A stretch of DNA of 64,000 bases from Metarhizium brunneum (lineage: Eukaryota; Ascomycota; Sordariomycetes; Hypocreales; Clavicipitaceae): the NCBI RefSeq assembly GCF_013426205.1, contig NC_089424.1, forward strand, positions 2,604,001-2,668,000, in the 5' to 3' direction. Below, piece by piece: positions 10,205-22,926 of the stretch. The notes beneath the pieces are model-generated. The model did not search any database. It was not told the DNA's origin and was given only the letters and a program-made list of their open reading frames with translations. Position 1 is the stretch's first letter, and each line of letters begins with the position of its first letter. Both the position numbers and the translations under genes were made by a program.

Positions 10205-13200
10205 TTAGCTTCTTCGCCCGGGTCCGCGTAGACTCGCGGTTCGAGACCACGTGCCCGCCTTCTTCAATCTTCCGAAACTCAATGCCGCAGGTGACTGTGG
10301 CACCGTAAGACCACCTTGCTCTCGGCTTGGAATATTCAACTCGACTTGTTCCCAGTCATTCTTGCCTCGCCCAAGTTTTTCGTCTCCGCTACCGTCCATA
10401 GCCGCCGGCGGAAGCAGGTGGAGCTTGGCTGGCTTATCACGACCCTTCATCATCGCACCACGAAGTGCGGCCCAGGACTCGACTTGTCCGTTGCTTGCCT
10501 CATCCACGCAGTTGCATTCATCCCCCGCTGGGCACAAGGTTTCGCCAGACGCGTGCCATTCTGCGAGGCAAGCTTCGTGGCTGGCACATCCGCACGAGAG
10601 GCATGGTGGGAACAATGCGTCGACAGGCTCGAGACAATACACACATTGGAGCTGTGTCTGTATGCGGTGACACCGATCGCATGTTCCGACGGCGCCCCCA
10701 ATGTTGTTGTGAGAGGATGTATAGCGTGCTGGTTCAAGCTGGGTCTCGTGCGTGCGACAGATGCCCGTGACGTCTAAACCACGACCAGATGCCACGAGGT
10801 TATGGAGCTGGTCCTTCTTACCCATGACGATTGGGGATGAGCCCGTCTTGTGGTGGCCAATGGTGCCGCTGGCTCCATCTCTCAATGTTGTCGAGTCGTG
10901 GAAGCTCCCGTCAGTTATTGCCATTGCCGAGTCATCGCGAAGAATATTGAATTTCATGACCTCAAGTCGTGCCAGGGGCTGATCCCACATTTGCAGCATC
11001 TCTGCATATGCGTAACGGTATCTTGCGTAGATACTAGATCGGCTGGAGTCTAGCAGCGGCGTGTTCAACCACCCATCGTCATCGAATATTGACTGGTCTG
11101 CCTGGATAACATTGACTGAGATGGGAACCAATGAAAGAAGGTCATCGCGGCGGTAGTCCTCGTCCGACAACGAGGTTCTAGCCAGGCCTGAATCACCTGA
11201 CGCATTTGCAGGTCCTTGCGTTGATGTTCCAGAGTTGGCAGCAGTGGGCACTAGACTGCTCATGATGTATTCGGCAGGGCTAGGTCTCTTTCTGCCTTGA
11301 TTCGGCGGCGATGACGAGCCGCCGCCACCGAACGACTTCGGAAGCGTTGCGGTGAAAGCTGAAGCGAGACCAGTGTTTCCTCTCAAAATGCCTCGACTCG
11401 TAGGTGATCGCGACATCGGTGGCTGTGGCGTATCGCTGTCACCGAGGAACGCCTTGCCCTTCAGAGGAGGCGTCTCGCCGCAGGAATAGGAGCTGGTCCC
11501 CGGGTCACCGCTCCAGAGAAACTCATCAGAGGCGTGGGAGCCGGGATAGTGAACAGGAGTGTGAAGAGTTCCAGGCGTGGTAGCTGCTGAAGTCGTATGG
11601 CTTCGGGTGTGAATATTCCACCTCCATCCTGAGGCGTCCGTGGGGAAATAATCCAGTGAAAAGGACGGCGCCTTCAACGGCAGTGGCGTTTCTTGTTTTG
11701 TAAGATGAGACTCGACATACGCCACGCCATCATCCGTGTACGGCTCATTGAAAACACACGACAGCATGGCCAACATCTGGATATCAGCGAGTCTCTCGAA
11801 GTGGTCAAAGAGGTCCATAATGAACTCTTTGGCAAGCGGATGCTGCCCCCATTTGACTCTGCCAACGAGACCGCTGTCGCTTTTTGATGAGGAGTCGACC
11901 TGTGATTTGTTGATTTTGCTATGCTTTGATATGGCATCTCGAGCAATTATCAAAATCGAGGCTTCATTGTGGTCACGACCCAAGACCTCCAAAGGAATTC
12001 CCTTTGTTAGTAACAGTGCCAAGTAGCGCCATACATCTACTAATTCAGCATTGCCGTATTTCTCCGCAACCTGGGCATTATGTTCACAGACGTCAGCACC
12101 ATCGCCAAAGATTGCGTATTCCTCGGCAAATTCCCTCTTCGACGGGAGGTCAGCTCGCAAGTCATGAATGGCAATCAAGTTTCGAGGTCGGCCGAATCGT
12201 CGGCGACTCGTGCCCGTACCGGTGCCGGTGCCTGCCCCAGTGCCACCACCACTCGACCTTACGGATCGATCTTCACTCCAAGTTTTGCGAAGCTGTCTGT
12301 TTGAGCTGTACCATAGGTTCATCTTATGCATCGAGGTCGACTCGGAGCCACTCGACGACGACGAAGACATTTCACTATCAGACTCGTCTGACTGATCGTC
12401 CGTGGCAGAGGCCTCATCCATCGCATACTTCTGCTTGGAAGGAAGATCATAGGTAAGACGACCAAACCCAGCAAAGAACGGCTCTCCTTTGGAACGTTCT
12501 TTGTTATAGAACTCTGCAGAGGTAGAGAATAGTGCGCGGGCTTTCTCCTCCTTTGACGGGAAGAAACAAACAAGCCGGCCATCTGGAGAAAATCGAGCGC
12601 CACAGGTACGGGGCGGAGGTGGAATAATGTTACGATTAGGTAGTGGTGCAAGAGTTGTGTCAGCATCTGCATGAGGCAACTCTTGAGACATTGAAGCAGA
12701 TCCTCCAGCAGGGATATCCTCGTCTTCTTCGCTAGAGCTCTCGTCCGCAAGGCCGTCAAGATCATCGTCCAAGTCTCGGACATTCTTAAAGAAGGTAGTA
12801 CTAGATTCTAAATCGACTTCACCGAGCAAGTAGGTAAAGGTGACTTCTAGACAGTTTTGCTTCCGTTGCAAAAACTGTTCGGCGAGTAGATGTATTTCCC
12901 GCATAATCTTCTTGTGTGTGTCTTCCGGCATAAAGGACGTCTTTTCAATGTAGAACGTTGGTGCATTGAGCTTGGGGTATCCCGCAGGGATGTCAATTTT
13001 CACTTTGACAAAGATGGGTTCCCCATCGACGCCCCAGGGTCCTGTCAGAGACGCATTCAACGTCAAGTTGTCCATGTCTATATTTTCCCATTTGACCTTG
13101 GGTATCTGCGTACTGATACGGAGAAGCTCTTCTTGAATTGTGTCCGGTTGGCCCCATTCATCATCTGGATAGTGGTGGTGGCTGAGAATTCCGTGGTCTT

Positions 13201-14709
13201 TGGAGGCACGTCGTCTGTAACCGTCAGTCGAGGGTTTCCGCTTTGTCATAGTAATGCCCTTCATCCACCCAAGTTGAGCTTGGCTCCTGTCGACATGTTT
13301 GCTCGAGTCAATCTTGGCTTTCATTGATGGGCCCCTCCATGCTGGTCGAAGATTTCGGTTCAAGCCAGACCGCCCACCAGATGAGGCGCCCCCCTGTTTA
13401 TACTGTGCAAGACCGGTGCTAGCTCTGTGGTCGCTCATTGTGCCGGCCTTGCGGTCACGGCTCGCACTGTCATCGATAGTACGGAAGGTCTTATATGCTG
13501 CACCTTGTCTTGTGAGGTTAAGACCCTTCCTTGCCGGGCCGTCTTTGACATGACCAACAGCAGCGAGTATGTTGGCGTCAACGCAGTGTAACCTTAACTC
13601 ATTATCCGTGCCCCATGATACAAGCTGAAACTCACGATGGTCAATGTTATCATCGGATACGCCTCCTCGAGATCTCCATAGAAATTCCTTGGCTTTATGA
13701 TCACCATGACCCGGAAACACGGCAACAGGGTTCGGGGCAACCTCTACTGGGGAGTCTTCCCCCCATAGTCTGTCATACAGATACAAATCGCCGGGCTCAT
13801 TTTGAGGCATGGCCAATAAACCCCATCCGAATGGTGTATGGCGAGCTCTCCAGACGGGGAAGTCGGTGCGGATGACATGTTCCAGCTCGTTGTCGTCCTT
13901 GCCGTAATCCCAGAACCTGATTGTCTTGTCCAGGGAACAAGTTACGATGCCAGTGCTTCGGGTGCGGTTCCAGTCAATTCCGTAGATCTTGGATGTATGC
14001 GCACTGATGGACTTGACAGGCTCGGACGCCTTTCGGTCGTCCCAAATATGTAAGAACCGGTCATGAGCCGAGGCAAGAATGTGAGGATCTTGGCGATTGA
14101 ATTTAACTTGAGTGGCACCCGCAAACCAATCACAGAAGGTAAGAACCGGTTGTCTAGGCCGCCGTAGATCCCACCAATGGACATAGCCGTCAACAGAGCA
14201 GGTGGCGAGCATGTCAGGGTGATGGGCCGAGAAGTTGACATCGGTAATCGCGCGGCTATGTCCATGGAGCGAGTGCTCTATGGCTCCCGTATTAGAATCC
14301 TCTCTCAGGTTGAGATTCCATACTAGGGCGCGATGGTTCGCTGTGGACACGACCCAATAGTCTCGAGCTGCGAAAGGCGACCACTGAACGTCGCAAACTA
14401 GCCATGGGAGTCCATGACTTCTCAGTCGCCGCGGTGGGTTGTATGGAGAGTCCAAGTCAATGATGGCCAGTCCCTCTGGTCTACGTAGACACTGTTAGTC
14501 TAATCCAAGATGATGCAATGCGAGTCATGGAGGATCGCGAAAACATACGATGCAAGAGCAATATCGCGACCGGATGGAGAGATTGTTGCAGACCCAACGA
14601 GTCCTTCCACATGAATGGAGCCATCTGATTCGAAGCTCTCGCTATCATACGCCGACTTGATGATTCTACCCTTCTTAGGCGACTCAGGCCGCTGGGAAAA
14701 GGACGGCAT
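10205..14709 (-). CDS. MTC5: SEA/GATOR2 complex subunit Mtc5 (Sea3, WDR59 homologue)
   Basis: Two exons, 14709-14549 and 14480-10205, with a 68-bp intron (donor GTATGT, branch GACTAAC); 1478 aa. N-terminal WD40 repeats lie at about residues 50-350 (VCDVQWSPFAARDYWVVS, TCSVDGYVHWWDLRRP, GIDWNRTRSTGIVTCSLDK). An RWD domain follows near 470-590 (TFYIEKTSFMPEDTHKKI), then long Ser-rich disorder. A C-terminal RING-like zinc module ends the protein (CDRCHRIQTQLQCVYC, then SCGCASHEACLAEW and CPAGDECNC). WD40-RWD-RING order is diagnostic of the WDR59/Mtc5 family, which acts in the vacuolar-membrane GATOR2-like complex controlling TORC1 in response to amino acids. An acidic patch near codon 620 precedes Ser-rich low-complexity tracts. 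Confidence 0.9.
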
Positions 14710-15710
14710 TATGACTGCATGTCTTTTGCGACAGACCCTACAATAGAGGTCATGTCGTGGCTCATGTAAGGCGCGGTGGTGCGGTGACAGGGACGTGCGA
14801 TATCGTGATGCCCATCAAACTCGGGGGCCGTACTTGGCAAGTTCACGGCAGCATGCGGAGCACTCGGCCAGCGCTTGGTTTCGAAGACGCTGTGAACGTT
14901 GGAAGCGTCCCGTGGCGCGCACGAAGCGATGTCGTTGAAGCTGAGCTCAGAAATTGGGAACGCTGGTATTCAGTCTATGTACTTGGTGCTAGGCTACAAT
15001 GGGCATGCAGGGAGGCGCCAGCAGCTTATGGTCATGAGGTCGGGTATCCCTCTGCAGTTGTGTGGCGGGGAGGTACATCCGCTCCAGCCGCTAGCCCACC
15101 AACCGTCCAGGAGGTTTTAGCGATGAATTGATGATGCTAGTGGCCAGTCGGCGCGGTATTCATGAACATTACATTGAAGTCAAGTACAATTCTGTGTCAA
15201 CATCATGTTGTGAAAGGTGTCAATTTGCCGAGGATGCGGCAAATGGCAAGTGATGGTGACCTTCTTTTTTCTGAGACACCAGACACTGTTTCATCAACGA
15301 GACCGATACCCAACCCTCGCCTTGCTACAGCCCTGCCAACAGTGAACCGTTTGTGACGTGGTGACATGGACCTTTGCGACCTAACAATGACCAGTTGACA
15401 TCTAGACAGGGGATCGGCCGCTGAAAGCCCCTCCTCGTCACTGCCAAGGTCCAAGGCTACCGCCACGCACCAGTGCCCAAGCCCTCAGGTGCCAGTATTG
15501 AGGGCTGTCGCAAGCCCCGCCTCGTGTCCATGTCAGTCTCTTGTCGTGAACTCTTCACCTTCCGTATAACCTCTGCGGCGAGACCGGGAGATTTCTTGAC
15601 TGAATAGACTTCGACCAGAGGCAAGACGCCTTTCCTGCTCTTTTATACCTTTATTACCTGTTTATTTCGACCGTAGCCTGTCTCAAATTCGCTTCGACCC
15701 AACAGTCAAG
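14710..15710. other. Divergent intergenic region between MTC5 and UBC13
   Basis: About 1 kb containing the 5' flanks of both genes. Open frames inside it (for example 14757-15131) lack domains and are treated as chance. Confidence 0.6.
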
Positions 15711-16372
15711 ATGGCTCTTCCCAAGCGCATCGTCAAGGAGACGGAACGTCTCATGGCAGAGCCGTACGCTGCCCTCCTCTCGGCCGAGCCTACAGAAACC
15801 TGGCCATGAACACGAAACCGGACTTTTGCTAACAATACATCTTTTCATGCAGTGTCCCTGGAATTAGCGCCGTCCCCCACGAGGATAATCTGCGCTATTT
15901 CGACGTCGAGATCCATGGCCCAACCCAGTCACCATACGAAGGTGCGCAATTTCCGCCGACTCCTCATTCGCATGCGCAATCTGTGCTAACACGAATATAC
16001 GTACAGGCGGCATCTTCAAGCTTGAGCTCTTTCTCCCTGATGACTACCCCATGACTCCCCCCAAGATCCGCTTCCTCACCAAGATCTTCCACCCCAATGT
16101 TGACAAGCTGGGCCGTATCTGCTTGGATGTCCTGAAGAGTGTGTCTCCCACTCCCTCCGTCTTCTCCGGAAGTGATTGCTAACAAAACATTACCAGATAA
16201 TTGGTCTCCTGCTCTACAAATCCGGACGATCCTCCTCTCCATCCAGGCCTTGCTCGGCGCACCGAACCCCGACGACCCTCTCGCCGCAGACGTAGCTAAG
16301 AGCTGGAAAGAAGACGAACAGGCAGCAATTGCGACGGCCAAGGAATGGACCAAGAAGTATGCACAGTCATAG
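15711..16372 (+). CDS. UBC13: Ubiquitin-conjugating enzyme E2 Ubc13 (UBE2N type)
   Basis: Four exons: 15711-15763, 15853-15941, 16007-16138, 16197-16372; 149 aa, the standard length. The protein opens [18 protein letters not shown] and contains the HPN motif with catalytic cysteine ([17 protein letters not shown]) and [20 protein letters not shown]. Ubc13 forms a heterodimer with a Uev/Mms2 partner and builds Lys63-linked ubiquitin chains in post-replication repair; Uev contacts are a property of the family. Introns are 65-89 bp with normal borders. Identity is near certain; the partner gene is not in the window. Confidence 0.97.
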
Positions 16373-17107
16373 GCGGGGGCTTTCCAAACAAGAGTAATCA
16401 GGCGAACAAGTAAGAATTCAAAAGAAGTTCGGGCTTTTCAGATTCAGCGGCATCGAGGCAAAAATGAGATATGAGCATTTTTGGAGGAGTTTGAAGGATT
16501 TCCTTTTTGTGTTCCCAGTCTATGATGTATTGTTCCGAAGACTTTGCTATGATTTTTTTAGAGTTCCAAGAGACTTTGGTTGGGTTGGTGTAGGACGGCT
16601 AGCCTTCCACGGTATGAAATTAGACAATCCGGCAGTAGTGCGGATAATTATAACGCGTTGAGTCTTTTCCTCTTCTTCTTCTGCCGTGCCTTCAATAATG
16701 CATATTATCAAACCGAGACTCTTCATTCTTTTACAACGAATAATTTATGCTGGTGACTACCTAGATAGTCTATGGTCTCGTAAGGTATCCCTATTATGTA
16801 GCCTTGATAACTACGTCAGAGATTGGAGAATCAACACCGTGATGCCGACATGTTGGCTTTCGACACTCTAACCCTCACAAAGCATGCACAACGTTAAATT
16901 CGAAGAGTGGCCAGTAGCAACACTCTGCCAGACACTGTTTCGGGGCTTCCAAGTGTGCAGAGCTAAAATATCACAATTCCTCGGTAGAAATATAGACTTG
17001 TATGAGAATTAGCAGAGACTGAACTCTGCCTCCTTGAGTATATTGTATCTACAATGCTAGAGTACACAAAGGGAATAATTCGGGTTGTAGTGTGAAACGC
17101 AGATTTA
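16373..17107. other. Convergent intergenic region (UBC13 / ATP7 3' flanks)
   Basis: AT-leaning sequence with no supported gene; a short TTCTTCTTCTTC run near 16670. Confidence 0.6.
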
Positions 17108-17872
17108 TTACACCAGCGCCAGGTCGCCGAACTTCTCCTACAGTGGGCATTAGCAATTTGATCCCAGGTGTGCAGCCGCCCACTATCGAAACATACCTTG
17201 TATCCAGGCACCATCCATCTGCCCTTGGAAATGAGTTGGGTGGTCTTCTCGTCGATGGACTTCTCGGCGGCAGCAACTTCGTCCTACAGAATTAAGCCTT
17301 CTTGTTCACACGGTTTTGCATCGAGGTACATACGACAGTGAGGTCCTCGAAGGGACGAGCCTCCTCGATGTTCTTCAAAGTGGCAGCGAGATCCTTGAGC
17401 TCGAGATCAACAGCCTGCTTGGTGGCCTCGGCGTTCTTGACGGCCTCAACCTCGAAGGCGTCAATGGCCTTGAGCTGGCGGCTGACGTCGTAGGTGGTGG
17501 GCTTGAAGGCGTTGAAGCGCTTCTCAATCTCGTCGATGACGGCCTGGTTCTTGAGCGTAGATCGGTAGGCGGCAAAGTCGACCGTCGTAGGCTGCTCGGA
17601 CAGCTGCTGGACCTTGCGGCGGGCGTCTTCGTTTCTCTTCTTGAAGGCCTGGAGGGAGGCGACTGTCTGACCGCGAAGGCCCAGCGAGCTGGTAACCTTT
17701 ACCCAGTCGATCTTGAGAGCTGCGCTTCGCTGTTTCGGGGGAAGGAGTGAAAATTAGCTCATGATCTGGGGATGGAACCGGGTGCGCGACTCGGGGGAAG
17801 GGCGCCAGGAATAGATTCGATAATGCGCTCCGTCTGGCCCAATTGATCATTTCGACTTACCGTGGCCGCCAT
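17108..17872 (-). CDS. ATP7: Mitochondrial ATP synthase subunit d (F0 stator)
   Basis: Four exons: 17872-17861, 17729-17334, 17283-17197, 17137-17108; 174 aa, normal for the family. The first exon encodes only MAAT; the next begins [12 protein letters not shown], followed by the hallmark [16 protein letters not shown] and a long charged helical region. The end is [10 protein letters not shown]. Subunit d is part of the peripheral stalk of complex V on the matrix side of the inner membrane. Introns of 131, 50 and 59 bp; the second and third have GTATGT donors. Confidence 0.95.
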
Positions 17873-18411
17873 TTTGTTTATGTTTTGGGGGGGTTCTCTT
17901 GGAGCGGAGAGCGAGTGTAGTGATGCTAATGACTTGCCGTGCCGAACTTGTCCGACCAAGATTGCTGGCGGTTTGCAGTCACGTGATGTTGTTCGTGACT
18001 AACGGTTCGCGGCCCAGTCAGCTGGTTCAGTGAGGGATTGGACAATGCATTGCCTAACATTTTTAATTAATTTAGCATTTCTGGTTTAGTTGCTGGAGAC
18101 GGTAGCAATGCATATCTTAGTCTAGCTTTGTTTCCATGATCATATCAGAGTTGGCCATTGAAGATCGATCTGTACGCTATTCACGCAACATCACATGCGA
18201 GCCATTTCACAAGACCAAACTAATTTGCATCATTTGGAACCAAATCCAGTTATGCCATTTTCAAACCCATCGGTGGTATCTGATATTTCTTGTCGAAATG
18301 ATAGCAGCGGCTGCCAAAAACTAATACAAAGCCACTCCTACACGCACTGTGCAAGATGCGGTTGACGACAAGTTCATTTGTAGACCGCTCGCTCCCAAAA
18401 AAGTTTTCCCC
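17873..18411. other. Intergenic region between ATP7 and the NAC-alpha gene
   Basis: ATP7 promoter side followed by the 3' flank of the NAC gene. No other signal seen. Confidence 0.6.
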
Positions 18412-19143
18412 TTAGATACTCAAGGCCATGATGGAGTTGACAATATCATTGTCATTCTCTTTCAGGGCTTTTATGGCCTTCTTGCGACTGACGTTGGCCT
18501 GGGTCATGACAAGCTCAATATCCTTATCCTCAAGACCTTCAGCATCGACCTCCTCACCGTCGTCCTCGTCCTCGTCCTTCTTAGCCTCGCCAGATTCGAC
18601 AGCCTTGCTAGGCTCACCGTGGTTGTGGCCGGCGTGCTCAGCCTCGGCATTAGCGGCGGCCATCTGAGCAGCAGCGGCCTGCTGAGCGGTGGCATTAACA
18701 TCCTCGATCTTAGCCTCACCAAAAACACTGCATAATAAAAACTGTTAGATTCCTCATTCATTCACTGACGTCGAGATCGAGATACTGACATGTAGGTGTT
18801 GCTGTTGGGGGACTTGTAAACCTCGGGGTTGTTGATGACGAAGAGGATCTGGATATCGGGTCAATTTTGATGCCCACCCTATCAGTCATACCTGTCTGTA
18901 ACATACGTTCTTGGGGCGTCGAAGAGTGACACGGGTGATACCAGGGACACGGGTAAGATGCAGCTTCTCAATAGCCTTGCGAGCCTTCTTCTCGTTGCGG
19001 TTGTGGATTACAGCGGTAGAGCCAGCGGGCAGGTTGGCCTCACCATCCTCAGCATCGGAATCGTCGCTGCTGTCCTCCTGCTCCTCAACGGTAGGTCGCT
19101 GAGTCTCCTCGTCGGGGAGCTCCTCGATTCTGGGGTTGGCCAT
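18412..19143 (-). CDS. EGD2: Nascent polypeptide-associated complex subunit alpha
   Basis: Three exons: 19143-18907, 18848-18790, 18727-18412; 203 aa. An acidic N terminus precedes the NAC domain (about residues 45-110: [20 protein letters not shown], then [20 protein letters not shown]). A Ala/Gln and acidic linker leads to a C-terminal UBA domain ([19 protein letters not shown], then [12 protein letters not shown]). With beta-NAC it binds ribosomes near the exit tunnel and shields nascent chains. The exon joins restore the NAC domain exactly. The gene lies next to ribosomal protein eL14 on the same strand, a translation-related neighbourhood. Confidence 0.96.
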
Positions 19144-19857
19144 TTTGGATACTGCTGGGACACATGGCCATTAGCTTTTGACTCGCATTTCCTCGTCGCT
19201 TTGAATTCGACAAAAGTTCGCTCCGGCGGCCGAATTCAATGGCGAAAATTTCTGCAACATGCGACCGCAATTGGGCACTTACTGATGTGCTGAGCCCGGA
19301 TTATCTTTTTCTGGCCTGAACGGTGATTCTCCTCGAGCTGTTTGTGTAGAGAATAGCAATACAGCGAAATTCTAGGGTTTGGTGGGCAACTGGCGCTAAA
19401 CCGGATTAGGTAATCACGCATTTTCCAGTTCTCACTCCTCCAGTGAGTGACATGACATAGAGCGGCGAGGAAAGCCTATTATCGTCACCGGCGCCAAACA
19501 CAGGCACTTGGGAGTCAAACTACAAAAAAAGGTACGAATACTAACTGCTAGAATGTCACGCTCAGAACCATCAAGTTTTTCGTCATACATATCACAAACA
19601 TATTACAAGTTGTGCTACCGCCCAATGCGTTGAATTCATTTTAATTCTGAATTTCCGTGTTGACGCCGCTCATCATTAAGATGAAATGTGACATACAGCC
19701 CCTCCAGAACGGGAGTAAAAAAATGGATGGCAGCAGATTCTTTCTGTCGCTCCAATGTTGCTTTTTCCTGTCCGGGTCCATGCATCTCTTTCTAATGCCA
19801 GCTCCCAATTGTTCCAAAGCACCTCCTCGACTCCAACCAAAACTTTCAACCAGACAT
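19144..19857. other. Intergenic region upstream of NAC-alpha
   Basis: NAC-alpha promoter followed by eL14 3' flank. A small antisense-looking frame at 19236-19421 has no support. Confidence 0.6.
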
Positions 19858-20365
19858 CTATGCGGAGGCCTTGACCTTGGCCAGAGCCTTGCGCTCCTCG
19901 AATCGTCGCTGCTTCTTGAGTCGCAAAACCTTGAAGCGGTCGAAGTCGGTCAGGTTCTTCCTCCGCTGGATCTGCTCGCGCTTCTTGGCCCAGTTGCTCT
20001 CCTTCCACTTGGCGTCGATCTCGTTCTTCTCCCAAAGCTTCTTGACGGCACCGTGTCGGGAGCCACGGATGAGGCCATCAACGACGAACTGGGAGAGCAG
20101 GCACTTGGACAGGGGAACGGCCTGTCGGGGGACAGCCAGAGTAGGGTCGGCGGAGGGGCCGTCGACGAGAACCTGCAGTTACACAATTAACCCTCCATCC
20201 AAGATCGCTCGACTTTGGTTGACTGTGAAAACGTACTCGCTTGTGGTCGATGATCTCGACAATGGCAGCAAGTCTGCCGGCGAACGGATGATCTCCGTTG
20301 ATGGCGACAACGCGGCCAACCTCAACGAGGCGCCAGTTGGATCCCTCAATCACTGCTTCGCCCAT
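19858..20365 (-). CDS. RPL14: 60S ribosomal protein L14 (eL14)
   Basis: Two exons, 20365-20237 and 20172-19858, joined in phase 0 with a 64-bp intron; 147 aa. The N-terminal KOW-like fold is visible ([19 protein letters not shown], then [20 protein letters not shown]). The middle is [20 protein letters not shown], and the C terminus is basic and helical ([20 protein letters not shown], ending AKVKASA). It is a structural protein of the large ribosomal subunit. Confidence 0.97.
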
Positions 20366-21270
20366 TGTGACGGGTGTTCTATTGACTCTTTGTCAGTCGC
20401 AAAGTCGATTTAAATGTTTGCAGATATCTCGATATCAACTGCAAGAAGGCGCGGTGTTGTTCATACCAATAGTCGAAGTCGGGTTGCCGTTCGAAAGGTG
20501 GATGGATTCTGTGACTTCTCACACCGTGGAGTCGCCAATGACTTTTTGATCACTCGGCTATTAGGGTGGTGTGCGGGTGGAAATTCGACCTGTGCCCTAA
20601 GCAAAATTTTCGGATTTTCAGTTTTTGCCGCGCCGCACCCCGGCCCACTGATTCTATGCACGGACCACTTTCTTGGACTTTTGTCTGAAACTTTTCTTCT
20701 GCCACATGAAGTTTGTGTTATGTTCCTCCTTATGTCTCCCATCCTGAAAATTTCATTCAGCTTGAGGATGTTGATGATGTACAAAAACCTTTGCTAATTG
20801 CTCTGGTCGCAATCAAGGTAAGCCTGCTCTAATCATTTTCTTCTTTCACTGTCACTTGCACTTCTCTATGATGAGGTAATTTGCGATTGATTCTATTCGG
20901 TGGCTCTCTTCGCCAGAGTAGCTATACTGTTTGGATAAATGATATTCAATTCTTACATATTCTGAACTTGTATCTTGTTCTGCATAGCATATATTTCCAC
21001 TGTTCTACTTGGATTGCGGTGATGCTAATAAATCCTTCATCCAGGGCATCGTGGTTACCTCCGATTGTCCAAAATCAAATACGACCCACCGACAAAGTCT
21101 GCATTCATGGCCATGAATCCTGCCCATACAAATATGTATTCGGGGACGCGCCCTTGATTGACGCAGCATGATACTCTCCACTCCCTGCAATAGGCTGTAC
21201 CATCTTGCATGTCCACATTTTTTCCACCTGTGATGCGCGTCTGTCATATCGTAGAGTTCCTGTCAAAGCC
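20366..21270. other. Intergenic region, about 0.9 kb
   Basis: eL14 promoter on the left, 3' flank of the hydrophilin-like gene on the right. No further gene or RNA seen. Confidence 0.6.
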
Positions 21271-21776
21271 TTATTTCCCTTGCTTTTCTTTTATTCTTTG
21301 AGCATCCTCCGCGGCTAACTCAGCATCGATCTTTGCTCCTTGAGAGGGCTCATTGCCGTGCATCTTGGCCTACAAGTGACCAGTTAGTGGCCGTACCAGG
21401 TGGCTCGTAGCTTAGGCAGACTCACAGGCAAGGTCGGGTCTTTTTTGGACATGGCTGTCTCAAAGTCGTCGCTTTCCCCCTGCTTCCTTCTCTTCTACAT
21501 GGCAGTTAGCAAGGGGTTAACAATACTTGACATGACATGATGTACTCACCTCCTCAGCAGCTAGTCGGTTGGAGATTGTCCTCTCATCCTCTAAGAGCAT
21601 TATTAGATCAATGATTGATATTTGAGTTGAGTACACATACTCGAGTCAGTCAGTGAGTGCGATCCCGGTTTGCCTTCCTCGAACCTCTCGGCGGTATTTC
21701 TTTCCGACGCCTTTACATTCCGCTGGTCTCCAGCTTCGTAGACGGCAGAGGTTCCAACATTGGAGTGTCCTGACAT
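21271..21776 (-). CDS. Small hydrophilic (hydrophilin/LEA-like) fungal protein
   Basis: Four exons: 21776-21641, 21590-21550, 21494-21426, 21369-21271; 114 aa. The spliced protein is almost entirely charged or polar and Gly/Glu/Lys/Asp-rich, with no membrane segment or signal peptide. Stretches such as GTSAVYEAGDQRNVKASERN, DERTISNRLAAEEKRRKQGE, FETAMSKKDPTLPAKMHGNE and GAKIDAELAAEDAQRIKEKQ look like a widely conserved ascomycete family without assigned function. Such composition suggests desiccation or stress protection, but that is inference. All three introns are short, with GTGAGT or GTATGT donors. The small size and four exons make it easy for gene callers to miss. Confidence 0.85.
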
Positions 21777-22855
21777 GATAGTTGTATGAGGATATTTTTG
21801 ATGGCTGATAAGTGATATGGTTGGAGACGTGGGATTATTATTGTCCACAACTTGGCGGTAGTATTTAAGCCTTTTGAATGCTGCAGATGGTTGGCGGCGG
21901 AGCCCATTCTCCACGAGCTATTTCATCGACGACGTCATCCATTCACTGCCGTCATCCATCTTGCTGTATATCGCTGTACATTCTCTCATGGACACGTCAT
22001 GTGGGTTTCCTTGGAAGCGCTCGTTTCCATCCTGTTAAAGGGAGGGGTCTGGTTGCATGGTCACGATGCCAACCGCGAGGTTTGAGCAAAGGCTTGGCTG
22101 GCAGCTAGGAGGTGACGGGAATGGACCCACAACAGCTCTCAAGGAGTCCTGAGACAATAACGAGTCACTTCCATACAGCTTCCATGTCTCATCACTTCTC
22201 ACTTCTTTATGTATCACCTCTAATACATGACTCTCGAGCCAAGAGCAAGGGCCACTGGACGATCCCACGAGGAAGAGGGAGTACAAAAGCCGGGGATTCT
22301 GACAATAAACTTGAGTGTCTGTGTGCATGAGGCCCAACCATGGCAAGTACCAGTGAGCTGGCAGCCAGATGAAAAGCTGAACCGGCCAACGGCAGCTGCG
22401 GCCCAGAGCGCAGGGCCGGCCCAGAACGGACATGGAGCAGCACAACCAATAAAGGAACCCTCGTAACCATCAATGTGCTGTCTGGTTTGATATGCTGCAC
22501 ATGTGCTAAGAATGGCATGCCGGCCCCTATATTCATGCCTATTTATGGGGCACTTGAGCGCCTTGGGAGTCTCGAGGGCCGGATTTTGCAGCGATGGGAA
22601 ATAACTTCATCTCCTTCATAGTGGGTCTCTGGTCTTAGAATACAGACGATCTTAGGGGCAACACGCTTTGTGGCAACCGCGCCGACTCAACAGCTTCCCT
22701 CCGACATTGAAATCGCTGTCGGGCTTGTCCAGTGATGGTGTTTTTATAATCATCCCGAACCTACTTAAGTACCTTTTCAAATATTTCCCTAAAGCCACAG
22801 GCAACAAACAGGTGGCCTAGCGAGACGAGTGCTAGGCAGTCCACAAGCAAATCGC
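21777..22855. other. Intergenic region, about 1.1 kb
   Basis: Divergent upstream region shared by the hydrophilin-like gene and the desaturase gene. Overlapping frames at 22035-22536 lack domains and are not supported. Confidence 0.6.
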
Positions 22856-22907
22856 GCTTTCTTTTCCGTCGTTTTCTTTTTCCCTTTCTTTCTTTTTTTT
22901 TGCTTTT
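22856..22907 (+). promoter_or_regulatory. CT-rich core-promoter tract of the desaturase gene
   Basis: Almost pure pyrimidine run (CTTTCTTTTCCGTCG... CTTTTTTTTTTGC) ending about 20 bp before the ATG at 22927. Filamentous fungal promoters often carry such tracts just upstream of the transcription start. Confidence 0.55.
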
Positions 22908-22926
22908 GCCATCTCACCTCTACAGC